Assembly (NCBI GenBank): GCA_011390465.1
Contig: JAABSH010000035.1
Location: forward strand, 1-40,754
Origin: Desulfobacteraceae bacterium
GTDB lineage: Bacteria > Desulfobacterota > Desulfobacteria > Desulfobacterales > Desulfosalsimonadaceae
DNA length: 40,754 nt
Reading direction: 5' to 3'
Part shown: piece after piece, positions 33,676 to 40,754 of the stretch
Numbering within the stretch: the first letter of the stretch is position 1
How the letters are laid out: each line of letters begins with the position of its first letter
Notes under the pieces: model-generated
The model's input: only the letters and a program-made list of their open reading frames with translations
Database searches by the model: none
What the model was told of the DNA's origin: nothing
Position numbers and translations under genes: made by a program

Positions 33676-34302
33676 ATGAAAACTGCCCGCGGCAAAACAG
33701 AGATAAGTCAAATCCGAAAAAATATCCTTGAAAAAGCACTGGACATTATTGCAGCCAAAGGGCTGGATGGCCTGACCATGCGAAGCCTTGCCAAAAAAAC
33801 CGGCATGACCGCCCCCAACCTTTACAATTATTTTTCCAGCAAGGATGAAATATACATTCACCTGGTTATCCAGGGGTTTGAAATGCTGTATCAGGACCTT
33901 AAAACCGCTCACCAGGAAAACCAGAATCCTTTGAACCGGCTAACGGCAATGATAGGCGCCTACATGGCATTTGGCATGGAAAAACCCCGTTATTACGACA
34001 TCATGCTCACCCGCCCCACCCCGAAATACAATGATTATGTGGGTACTGCCCTGGAAAAAATCTCATCTGTTGAATACAAAATTTCCATGGATATTGCCGC
34101 CCTTGCCCTGGACACCGCAAAAGAAGCCATGGGGCCGGACACATCGGAAAACCTGCTCACCCGGCGGCTGGTCCAGATTTGGAGCCTTATGCATGGCATG
34201 ATTACCCTGAACAACAGCCATGTCATGGGATATGTGGCAGATAGGCCGGATTTGGTTTATCAAACCCTTATTGATGAATTTATTGCGACCCTGCGGCAGT
34301 AA
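33676..34302 (+). CDS. TetR-family transcriptional regulator
   Basis: A 208-aa repressor. The N-terminal helix-turn-helix (residues about 12-60) shows the TetR pattern ILEKALDIIAAKGLDGLTMRSLAKKTG followed by LYNYFSSKDEIYIHLV. A helical ligand-binding domain follows (about 65-205), including MEKPRYYDIMLTRP, similar to the WHG/TetR_C group. It lies 109 bases upstream of the saccharopine-dehydrogenase-like gene with a long palindrome in the gap, the usual arrangement for local control. Ligand unknown; acyl-CoA or other hydrophobic ligands are common in the group. Confidence 0.9.
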   Translation: MKTARGKTEISQIRKNILEKALDIIAAKGLDGLTMRSLAKKTGMTAPNLYNYFSSKDEIYIHLVIQGFEMLYQDLKTAHQENQNPLNRLTAMIGAYMAFGMEKPRYYDIMLTRPTPKYNDYVGTALEKISSVEYKISMDIAALALDTAKEAMGPDTSENLLTRRLVQIWSLMHGMITLNNSHVMGYVADRPDLVYQTLIDEFIATLRQ

Positions 34303-34329
34303 GCGGAATATCCTTTTAAAAACTTTTGC

Positions 34330-34379
34330 TTGACTTTTTAAGTAAATTGAACTTTGTTAAACTTAACAATGTTCAATTT
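34330..34379 (+). promoter_or_regulatory. Promoter with 36-bp TetR-type palindromic operator
   Basis: A -35 box TTGACT (34330-34335) is followed by a nearly perfect palindrome at 34344-34379. Outer arms AAATTGAAC and GTTCAATTT and inner arms TTGTTAA and TTAACAA pair exactly; only one position in each arm (34353 and 34370) and the central two bases do not. The palindrome covers the expected -10 region, so binding would block transcription of the gene at 34412. The adjacent TetR protein is the obvious ligand of this site. Confidence 0.75.
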
Positions 34380-34411
34380 ATCTCCACTTTATTCATCAGG
34401 GAAAAAACACA

Positions 34412-35641
34412 ATGGCAAAAATAATCATACTGGGCGGGTGCGGCGCTGTCGGCAGCGTGGCGGTGAAAACACTGGCTGCACAGGCGAACCACGCACAAAT
34501 CATCATTGGTGACATCAATCAGCAACGGGCAAAGGAAATTATCCTTACTGCCGGCTGCAACAACCTGTCTTTTACCCATGTCAATGCGGAACACCCGGAA
34601 AGCATAGAGCAGGCCATTGCCGGCAGCGATCTGGTGGTGAACTGCATCGGCCCGTTTTACAAAACCGTCAAAACCATTCTGGAACAGGTGATTGCCCAAA
34701 AAATCAATTATGTAGATGTGTGCGACGACGTGGACGTGACCCTGGAAATCCTGAACTGGCACGAGAAAGCAAAAAACGCTGGCATTACCGCATTGATCGG
34801 CATGGGCAGCAGTCCGGGGGCCACCAATATTCTGGCGAAATTTGCCGCGGACCATCTGCTCGATGAAACCGAAGCCATTGATATCTTCCATGCCCATGGG
34901 GGCGAGCCGGTGGAAGGGGAAGGCGTTATCGGCCACCGGTTTCACTGCATGAGCATTGATATTCCCATGTTTCTGGAAGGGAAACTCAAATATGTAAAAT
35001 TTTTTGAACCGGACGGGCGGGCCCTGCGAACCACCTTTGATTTTCCGGCCCTGGGCCGGGATATTCCGGTATACCCGTATCCCCATCCGGAGCAGGTCAC
35101 CATTCCCAGATACATCCCCCTCAGCCAGGTCACCAACCGGGGAACCGTGCTGCCGGATGCGTATTACACACTGACCAAGGATGTCTGCAAAGCAGGTCTT
35201 TCCAGCCGGGAGCCGGTCATGGTCAAAGGGCAACCGGTGATTCCGTATGACTTTGCCATGGCATACATTATCCGGGAACGGGAGCGGATTTTAAAGGAAA
35301 CCCATTTCGGGGCTCAGCGCGGGTGCTGTTCCGTGGTGGCCACCGGACAAAAAGACGGCAAATACCGGCAATACCGGTTTCACATGGCCTCTCAGAGCGA
35401 AGCATTAGGTGAAGGCACCGGCATCCCCGCGGCCATCGGTGCTTTGCTCATGCAGCAGGAAAAAATCACGGAAAAAGGGGTCCTGCCGCCGGAAGGCTGC
35501 GTGAATCCGCTGGATTTTATTGATCTCATCACAAAAGTCATGGATCTGGACAAAAAAGACAAAAACAGCCATGACGAATTTTCCGGGGTGTTGGTACAGC
35601 AAATTGATGAAAACGGCAATATTGAAGTCATTGATATCTGA
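34412..35641 (+). CDS. Saccharopine dehydrogenase-like NAD(P)-binding oxidoreductase
   Basis: A 409-aa protein with an N-terminal Rossmann fold, nucleotide loop GGCGAVGS at residues 8-15 and the family segment VVNCIGPFYKTV (about 75). It continues with YVDVCDDVDVT and the saccharopine-dehydrogenase-like catalytic/dimer domain (GMGSSPGATNILAKFAADH). It belongs to the Sacchrp_dh_NADP group, which includes lysine, carboxynorspermidine and many uncharacterised dehydrogenases. It sits downstream of the TetR operator and is separated from the second FGGY kinase by a terminator-like repeat. Substrate unknown; no lysine or polyamine genes are near. Confidence 0.82.
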   Translation: MAKIIILGGCGAVGSVAVKTLAAQANHAQIIIGDINQQRAKEIILTAGCNNLSFTHVNAEHPESIEQAIAGSDLVVNCIGPFYKTVKTILEQVIAQKINYVDVCDDVDVTLEILNWHEKAKNAGITALIGMGSSPGATNILAKFAADHLLDETEAIDIFHAHGGEPVEGEGVIGHRFHCMSIDIPMFLEGKLKYVKFFEPDGRALRTTFDFPALGRDIPVYPYPHPEQVTIPRYIPLSQVTNRGTVLPDAYYTLTKDVCKAGLSSREPVMVKGQPVIPYDFAMAYIIRERERILKETHFGAQRGCCSVVATGQKDGKYRQYRFHMASQSEALGEGTGIPAAIGALLMQQEKITEKGVLPPEGCVNPLDFIDLITKVMDLDKKDKNSHDEFSGVLVQQIDENGNIEVIDI

Positions 35642-35657
35642 TTTTCAAAAACTTTTT

Positions 35658-35735
35658 CACCACAGAGGACACAGAGTAAAAACGCTGTTTTAAACGACTT
35701 GTCTCTGTTACCTCTGTGTTCTCGGTGGTTTTTTT
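35658..35735. repeat. CCACAGAG...CTCGGTGG inverted repeat, probable terminator
   Basis: The left arm CACCACAGAGGACACAGAG (35658-35676) pairs with CTCTGTGTTCTCGGTGG (35712-35728), followed by seven T. This motif is a recognisable dispersed repeat in unrelated bacteria. Its position right after the saccharopine-dehydrogenase-like stop, with a T-run, suggests use as a rho-independent terminator. It divides that gene from the FGGY kinase downstream. Confidence 0.7.
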
Positions 35736-35868
35736 AAATTAAAATCCAATCGATATTGTCGCTAAATGGTATACCAATAAATGATGGCTTCCAACTAAGC
35801 AAATCTCAAAAGCATTATCTCGCGCAGCGTCATAAAAAGGCGTTAAACGGCTTTTTACGAGTTTGTCT

Positions 35869-37446
35869 ATGACGGATCAAAAAAAATTTATCCTCGCCAT
35901 CGACCACGGCACTTCGGGCATCAAGGCCGCCATTGTTTCCGTCAACGGCCGGGTGGTGGACTATGAATATGAAAAAACGCCTATTACCTTTTTGCCCGGG
36001 GGCGGCGCGGAACAGAACCCGGATGACTGGTGGCGGGCGCTGATTGCGTCCTGCGCGCGGCTGACAACCCGACAAACCGTCCCGCCGGAGGCCATTGCCG
36101 CGGTGGCGGTCTCCAGCACCTTTTCCTCCACCGTGGCAGTGGACAAAAACGGCGATCCCCTCATGAATGCCCTGACCTGGATGGATTCCCGGGGCGCGCC
36201 CTATGTTCAGAAACTCATGAAGGGTTTCCCCGGCGTGGATGGCTATGGAATCTTTAAAATCATGCGCTGGCTTCCCAAAACCGGCGGGGGGCCCACCCTG
36301 TCCGGCAAGGATGACATTGCCCATGTGCTGCTCATTAAAAATGCGTTTCCGGAAATATATCACAACACCCATCTGTTTTTGCCCAGCAAGGACTATCTCA
36401 ACCTGAAACTGACAGGCAAATTCGCGGCATCTTTTGATTCCATGCAGCTTTTCTGGGTATCAGACATCCGGGACATCCACAACATCCGCTATGATGAGAA
36501 ACTTCTGTCCCTGCTGGATCTGGAGCCGGCAAAACTGCCGCCCATGAAAAAATCCACCGCCATTCTCGGCACGGTTCGCAAAGAAGTGGCAAGAGCCCTT
36601 GGCATTCCGGAAGCCACGCAAGTGGTGGTCAGCTCTCCGGACCACCAGAGCGCCTGCATCGGTTCCGGCGCGGTCACCGATTTTGCCGGGCATCTCTACG
36701 TGGGCACCTCATCCTGGATTCAGGCGGTGGTGCCGTTCAAAAAAACCGATGTGCTGCATTCCATTGCCTCCTTTCCCACGGCCATTCCCGGCAAATACCA
36801 GTCCGTGAACGAGCAGGACATGGCCGGGGGATGCCTGAGCCATCTGTTTGACAATCTTTTGTTTTATGACAATGCACTGAAGGGATCACGGCCCGCTGAT
36901 CCGTATGCATTTATTGATCGTATTGCCGGAAATGTTCCTGCGGGCAGTCACAAGCTGATTTACCTGCCCTGGCTCAACGGCGAACGGACCCCGGTGGACA
37001 ACACCACCCTTCGCGGCGGATTTTTCAATATGTCCAAAACCATCACCCAGGACCATTTGATCCGGGCCGTAATGGAAGGAGTGGCGTATAACACCCGCTG
37101 GAGCCTGAAATACGTGGAACGGTTCATAAAACAAAAAATGGATCCCATTCACTTTATCGGCGGCGGCGCGGCATCGGCTGTGTGGTGCCAGATTTTCGCG
37201 GATGTTTTGAACCGGGAGATCCGGCAAATGGAAGATCCCCGCCAGGCCAATGCAAGAGGCGCGGCGTTTATCGCATCAGTGGGACTCGGATATATCACCT
37301 TTGATGATATTCCGAAGCTGACCCGGATCAAAAAAACCTTTCTTCCGAATCCGGAAAACCGTAAAATTTATGACGACCTTTATAATGTGTTTATCCGGCT
37401 CTATCAAAAAAACAAATCATTGTACCGGCGATTGAACCGCAGATAA
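35869..37446 (+). CDS. Second FGGY-family carbohydrate kinase
   Basis: A 525-aa kinase of the FGGY family with the N-terminal loop AIDHGTSGIKAAIV (about residue 10) and the catalytic-Asp region VVSSPDHQSACIGSG (about 249). The ATP site GTSSWIQAVVP and the signature IHFIGGGAASAVWCQIFADVLN (about 424) follow. The ATG at 35869 is favoured; a TTG two codons earlier is possible. It differs clearly from the kinase at 18704 in sequence around the active Asp, so the two probably act on different substrates. An inverted repeat with a TTTTTACGAG arm sits immediately before the start. It is followed after 60 bases by the DUF3786 gene. Confidence 0.85.
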   Translation: MTDQKKFILAIDHGTSGIKAAIVSVNGRVVDYEYEKTPITFLPGGGAEQNPDDWWRALIASCARLTTRQTVPPEAIAAVAVSSTFSSTVAVDKNGDPLMNALTWMDSRGAPYVQKLMKGFPGVDGYGIFKIMRWLPKTGGGPTLSGKDDIAHVLLIKNAFPEIYHNTHLFLPSKDYLNLKLTGKFAASFDSMQLFWVSDIRDIHNIRYDEKLLSLLDLEPAKLPPMKKSTAILGTVRKEVARALGIPEATQVVVSSPDHQSACIGSGAVTDFAGHLYVGTSSWIQAVVPFKKTDVLHSIASFPTAIPGKYQSVNEQDMAGGCLSHLFDNLLFYDNALKGSRPADPYAFIDRIAGNVPAGSHKLIYLPWLNGERTPVDNTTLRGGFFNMSKTITQDHLIRAVMEGVAYNTRWSLKYVERFIKQKMDPIHFIGGGAASAVWCQIFADVLNREIRQMEDPRQANARGAAFIASVGLGYITFDDIPKLTRIKKTFLPNPENRKIYDDLYNVFIRLYQKNKSLYRRLNRR

Positions 37447-37506
37447 AAATCCTGCAGCATCGTATTTGCCCTTTTTTAATAGACAAACTCAAAAGGAAAT
37501 TCTCAT

Positions 37507-38085
37507 ATGGCCCTCTCCGTTGTGGACCTGTACCGGGATATTCTGCCCAAAACCAACTGCCGGGACTGCGGCTTTTCCACCTGTCTGGCCTTTGCCAGCA
37601 TGGTGGTGTCTGAACAGCATCCCATTAAAAATTGCCCCCACCTGACCCCGGAAGTGGTGGCGGCCTGCGAAAAGGAACTGGCAGTCCAGTATGCGGCCGG
37701 TAAATGGCTGAAACGGGATATGAAAACAGATGCCCTGAAATGGGCAAAAGAAAAGTCCGCGTCCATGAAAATCCAGGATCTGCCGGACAGAATCGGGGGG
37801 ACATTGATTGAAAAAGACGGAGAACCCGCCCTGGAGCTTCCCTATTTCAATGATCACATTATCATTACTCGGGACGGGATCACCCGAAAAGACGGCGCTG
37901 AAATGACCCGCTATGAGCAGGTGTTTATTTACAACCTTATGTTCTGGGATGCGGAAGCAACAGATGGGTTTGGCGCGGAAACAAAACTCTCTTTTGACGA
38001 TACCATCACCCAGCATCTGGATATCGAATCCATAATGTTTCTGAGCGAGCGGCTGCGGGAAATACTGTGTGAATTTTCAGGCTAA
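37507..38085 (+). CDS. CoFeSP-like [4Fe-4S] plus DUF3786 protein
   Basis: A 192-aa protein. The N-terminal 50 residues carry the four-Cys pattern CRDCGFSTCLAFA...NCPHL (Cys18, 21, 26 and 43) found in the Fe-S domain of the corrinoid iron-sulfur protein and in ASKHA-type RACo-related proteins. The remaining residues form a DUF3786 domain (LELPYFNDHIIITRDGI...MTRYEQVFIYNLMFW). AAGGAAA precedes the ATG. Such proteins are typical of anaerobes with Wood-Ljungdahl or methyl-transfer chemistry and may handle corrinoids; the function is unproven. It converges with the ClC gene, the two stops lying within a few bases. Confidence 0.82.
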   Translation: MALSVVDLYRDILPKTNCRDCGFSTCLAFASMVVSEQHPIKNCPHLTPEVVAACEKELAVQYAAGKWLKRDMKTDALKWAKEKSASMKIQDLPDRIGGTLIEKDGEPALELPYFNDHIIITRDGITRKDGAEMTRYEQVFIYNLMFWDAEATDGFGAETKLSFDDTITQHLDIESIMFLSERLREILCEFSG

Positions 38086-38086
38086 G

Positions 38087-39919
38087 TTAGATTTCAGAGC
38101 CGCCCTGCAGCCGCTGAATCTGGCGGTTGTAGAAGGCAATCACATCCCGCCGGCTGATCATGCCCATGAGAATGCCCCGGTCATCTTCCTGAACCACGGG
38201 CAGGGAATCAATATTTTTAAATGTAAATTTCTGGAGCACGCTGTTTAAGTCTTCGGTCAGGGTGGCGGTGACCACCTCGCCTTTGGCAATGTCCTGCATC
38301 ACCACCAGGTGTTCGATCTCCGGCGCAAACAGCACCCCCCGGATGTCCGTGCTGGAAAAAATACCGGTCATGCGGCTGTTTTCATCCATGACCGGGAAAT
38401 AATGCTGTTTGGTGCGGGAAAAAAACTGTTTGAACTCCAGAAACGGCATATTCTGGGGAATGGTTTCCACTTTTTTTACCAGATGAATCAGATCCTGCAC
38501 CTTGATCATCTGGAGCACATCCACCATGAACTCGCCCGCATGGGCCGCGGACGCCACCCGGTTTTTAACCTGCTTCTGATAGATGGTCCATGGCCCGGAC
38601 ACCACATAGGCGATGGCGCAGACAAACAGCGACGGCAGCAGCAGTTCATACGAATCCGTCATTTCACTGACAAAGATAATAGTGGAAATCGGGGTATTGG
38701 ACACGGCCGTGAAAAACCCGGCCATGCCCACCACAATAAAAGACTCCGGATGGGTGACAATGCCGGGCATGAAATTATGAAACAATTTTCCCACCACACC
38801 GCCCATGGCCCCGCCGATGACCACGGACGGGCCGAATACCCCGCCGGAGCCGCCGGAACCGATGGAAAAGGAAGTGGTCAGAATCTTCCCCATGGCCAAA
38901 AGAAACAGCGCTGTGATGGTCATGCTCATGGGATCATTCAGCACCATCTGCACATACCCGTAGCCAAAGGCCAGGGTGGTGGGCAGAAAAAAGCCGATCA
39001 TGCCGGTGCACAGCCCGCCAATGGCCGGCTTGATGTGATTGGGCAGTTTCAGGCGTTTAAAAATACCGGTAATGCCGTAAAAGGATTTAACATACAGAAA
39101 TCCCGTAAAGGCCAGCACCAGGGCCAATACAATATACGGCCCCAGCTCCAGGGGATTTTGAAACACAATATCATCCGGCGACTCAAACAGGGTGCCCCAG
39201 CCGAACACCAGGCAGAACACGCAATAGGCAATCACCGATGAAATCCCGGCCGGAATAATCACTTCAGATTCAAACTCCGGGTCCCGGTACAATACCTCAG
39301 AGGCAAACAACGCCCCGGCCAGAGGGGCCCGGAAAATACTGCCCACCCCGGCGCCGATGCCGGCCGCCAGCATGATGCGCCGCTCCCGGTCGGACATTTT
39401 AAGCCGGGTGGCCAGAAAGGAACCGAACCCCGCGCCGATCTGGGCAATGGGGCCTTCCCGGCCCCCGGAGCCGCCGGTGGTAAGCGTAATGGCCGAGGCA
39501 ATGGTTTTGATAATCGGAATGCGGCCCCGGATAAACCCGCCCTTGTTGTGATACGCGTCAATGGCCGCGTCCGTGCCGTGGCCTTCTGCTTCCGGGGCGA
39601 ACTGATACACCAGAAACCCGCTGATCAGCCCGCCCATGGCCGGCAGAAACAGCAGCACCCACCGGTTGAACACCGTGCTGGTGGGATGGAATAAATGTTC
39701 TTCGCCCACCGGGGCCGGAGGGCGGTATCCGGCCATCATATCCATAAAAAAATGGCTGCCAAGGCCGCACAGATAATGAAACAGAATAGAGCCCAGCCCG
39801 GCAATCACGCCGATCAGCACAAACATAATGCTCCATTTTCCTGCCTGGGCGATATTAAAGGAACGAATCCAATCTTTGATGGTTCCGGCCCGCTCCTTTA
39901 TGCTGTCTGTTATCGCCAT
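38087..39919 (-). CDS. ClC-family chloride channel/antiporter with CBS domains
   Basis: A 610-aa membrane protein. The ClC core (about residues 25-455) shows the selectivity motifs GSGGREGPIAQIG (about 150-162, including the gating Glu of GREGP) and GSGGSGGVFGPSVVIGG. The C-terminal 140 residues contain two CBS domains (VETIPQNMPFLEFKQFF..., VVTATLTEDLNSVLQKF...), which usually bind nucleotides. The start at 39919 has AAGG upstream. The gating Glu is compatible with Cl-/H+ antiport or channel activity. In anaerobes it may aid acid or osmotic tolerance. No partner gene is obvious. Confidence 0.93.
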   Translation of the reverse strand: MAITDSIKERAGTIKDWIRSFNIAQAGKWSIMFVLIGVIAGLGSILFHYLCGLGSHFFMDMMAGYRPPAPVGEEHLFHPTSTVFNRWVLLFLPAMGGLISGFLVYQFAPEAEGHGTDAAIDAYHNKGGFIRGRIPIIKTIASAITLTTGGSGGREGPIAQIGAGFGSFLATRLKMSDRERRIMLAAGIGAGVGSIFRAPLAGALFASEVLYRDPEFESEVIIPAGISSVIAYCVFCLVFGWGTLFESPDDIVFQNPLELGPYIVLALVLAFTGFLYVKSFYGITGIFKRLKLPNHIKPAIGGLCTGMIGFFLPTTLAFGYGYVQMVLNDPMSMTITALFLLAMGKILTTSFSIGSGGSGGVFGPSVVIGGAMGGVVGKLFHNFMPGIVTHPESFIVVGMAGFFTAVSNTPISTIIFVSEMTDSYELLLPSLFVCAIAYVVSGPWTIYQKQVKNRVASAAHAGEFMVDVLQMIKVQDLIHLVKKVETIPQNMPFLEFKQFFSRTKQHYFPVMDENSRMTGIFSSTDIRGVLFAPEIEHLVVMQDIAKGEVVTATLTEDLNSVLQKFTFKNIDSLPVVQEDDRGILMGMISRRDVIAFYNRQIQRLQGGSEI

Positions 39920-40012
39920 GCCTGATCGGCCTTTTTTATGACTGGTGAAAAAATTTTCTGGTTATCCAATTCCGGCAAGTTGATGCAAAATAGAGAAGAT
40001 CATTTCAATTCC

Positions 40013-40084
40013 GGCAGGCACGGTGGCCTGCCCTACGAATCGGTCAAAATCTCCGGAAGCTGTAGGGTCGGCCACCGTGCCGAC
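40013..40084. repeat. Palindromic dispersed repeat, copy 2
   Basis: The same element as at 31-104, in the same orientation: GGCACGGTGGCCTGCCCTACGAA, a loop similar to copy 1, then TGTAGGGTCGGCCACCGTGCC. It lies in the gap between the ClC and aminotransferase genes. The right arm has a T in place of a G inside the GGGGC block relative to copy 1. The gap holds no gene. Confidence 0.8.
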
Positions 40085-40184
40085 CGGACTAACATGCCGA
40101 AGTGAATATGCAAAAAAATTTTTAACTGTTTTCCCGAAGGGACCTTTGACGCGCCAAAATTATTTCTCTGCGAGCGCTCGAGGG

Positions 40185-40754
40185 TTAAGTTAAATCCTGC
40201 ACCCCCTGGAGCACCGTATCAAACAGCACCTGCACATCCGACTCCTCAAGACAGGAAAACGCCACCCGCAGATCCGTTTCTCCCAAGGCAATCAGTCCCA
40301 CGCCGTATTTGTCCAATAAATGCACCCGCAGCTTTTCCGCGTTCACGGTTTTCAGGCGGATGCACATAAAATATCCAGAATTAAACGGATACACATCCCA
40401 GGCGTCCTTGTATTTAGGATCGGCCAGCACCTGTTTGACTTTTTTGGCCCGGGCTTCGAGGATTTTATATTTTTCCGCTTTTTCCGCGGCAAACGCCTCG
40501 CTCTTCATAGAGGCCAGCACAATGGACTGGCTCAGGTGGGAGGCATTGGAAATATTGCCCCGGACCGCGCCCGCGGTTTTCCGGACCATGGCATCATAAA
40601 CTTTTTCAAGGTCTTTTTCCGCGCTGCACCCGTAAGTAATGAATCCCACCCGAAGGCCCCAGACATAATTCTCCTTAGTGGCCCCGTCCAGCTTCACGGC
40701 CAGGAGCCGGGAATGGGCGCCGGCAAGCCGGGCAAAAACCGATTCCTTGAGCAC
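40185..40754 (-). CDS. Class I/II PLP-dependent aminotransferase, N-terminal part outside the window
   Basis: The C-terminal 189 residues of a fold-type I aminotransferase; the gene runs off the right edge. The PLP-lysine region appears as KLDGATKENYVWGLRVGF near the cut end, where Lys27 of the fragment is the likely Schiff-base residue and the Arg of GLRVGF a phosphate ligand. A coiled-coil-like helical stretch (AEKAEKYKILEARAKKVKQVL) and the small domain with YFMCIRLK and a conserved LRVAFSCLEE-type C-terminal motif (substrate-carboxylate Arg) follow. Substrate probably an aspartate/aromatic-type amino acid; not determinable here. The codon at 40754 is GTG but the true start lies further upstream. 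Confidence 0.85.
   Translation of the reverse strand: MLKESVFARLAGAHSRLLAVKLDGATKENYVWGLRVGFITYGCSAEKDLEKVYDAMVRKTAGAVRGNISNASHLSQSIVLASMKSEAFAAEKAEKYKILEARAKKVKQVLADPKYKDAWDVYPFNSGYFMCIRLKTVNAEKLRVHLLDKYGVGLIALGETDLRVAFSCLEESDVQVLFDTVLQGVQDLT

Noticed and set aside
38309-39241. 310-codon open frame antisense to the ClC gene
   Set aside because: The minus-strand frame encodes an unmistakable ClC channel with all motifs; the plus-strand frame gives a low-complexity His/Gly/Gln-rich product.
1-40754. tRNA, rRNA or riboswitch
   Set aside because: No cloverleaf with a GGTTCGAATCC-type arm, no rRNA segments and no recognisable cobalamin, SAM or other riboswitch core were seen in the gaps.

Overview
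The window looks like chromosome of a mesophilic anaerobe of the Desulfobacterota, most likely a Desulfobacteraceae-type sulfate reducer. The reasons are an Hdr/Mvh/Frh-type flavin-based electron-transfer operon, a CoFeSP-like Fe-S plus DUF3786 protein, pyrrolysine-free MttB-family and AGPS-like genes, c-type-heme motifs in a sensor kinase, and GC-rich coding with dispersed palindromic repeats. This is inference from gene content; no marker gene names the genus.

Layout. 1-649: repeats, a possible gene remnant and a strong sigma70-type promoter (526-553). 650-10826: a six-gene electron-bifurcation operon, namely HdrA fused to an NfnB/GltD-like flavoprotein, MvhD, an FrhB/FdhB-like subunit, a tandem HdrA carrying an embedded response-regulator receiver (REC) domain, HdrC and HdrB. 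10836-16133: a Usp-REC-Usp protein whose REC domain is about three quarters identical to the one inside HdrA, a REC-PAS histidine kinase, and a membrane histidine kinase with CxxCH-type motifs in its periplasmic domain. 16165-21822: a FadR-type operator, a GntR regulator, an alkyl-DHAP-synthase-like flavoenzyme, an FGGY kinase and an MttB-family protein. 21800-22771 (minus): a TauE/SafE permease. 23144-27651: translation and RNA genes (TypA/BipA, DEAD-box helicase, RRM protein). 27969-28886: acyl-CoA thioesterase II. 28887-33675: a lower-GC accessory stretch with two secreted proteins sharing a dockerin-like motif, inverted-repeat elements and an IS91-like transposase remnant. 33676-38085: TetR regulator, 36-bp palindromic operator, saccharopine-dehydrogenase-like protein, second FGGY kinase, DUF3786 protein. 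38087-39919 (minus): ClC channel with CBS domains. 40185-end (minus): aminotransferase, cut by the window edge.

The most unusual content is the coupling of two-component signalling to electron bifurcation. An apparently intact phospho-acceptor domain sits inside the HdrA2 polypeptide, at the same place where its paralogue HdrA1 carries an NAD(P)H-type flavoprotein module. A close copy of the same REC domain sits in a Usp sandwich a few genes downstream, followed directly by two histidine kinases, one of them probably heme-sensing. A reasonable model is that a redox-sensing kinase phosphorylates the HdrA2 receiver to gate electron flow between NAD(P)H, ferredoxin and the HdrB disulfide site. 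This remains a hypothesis.
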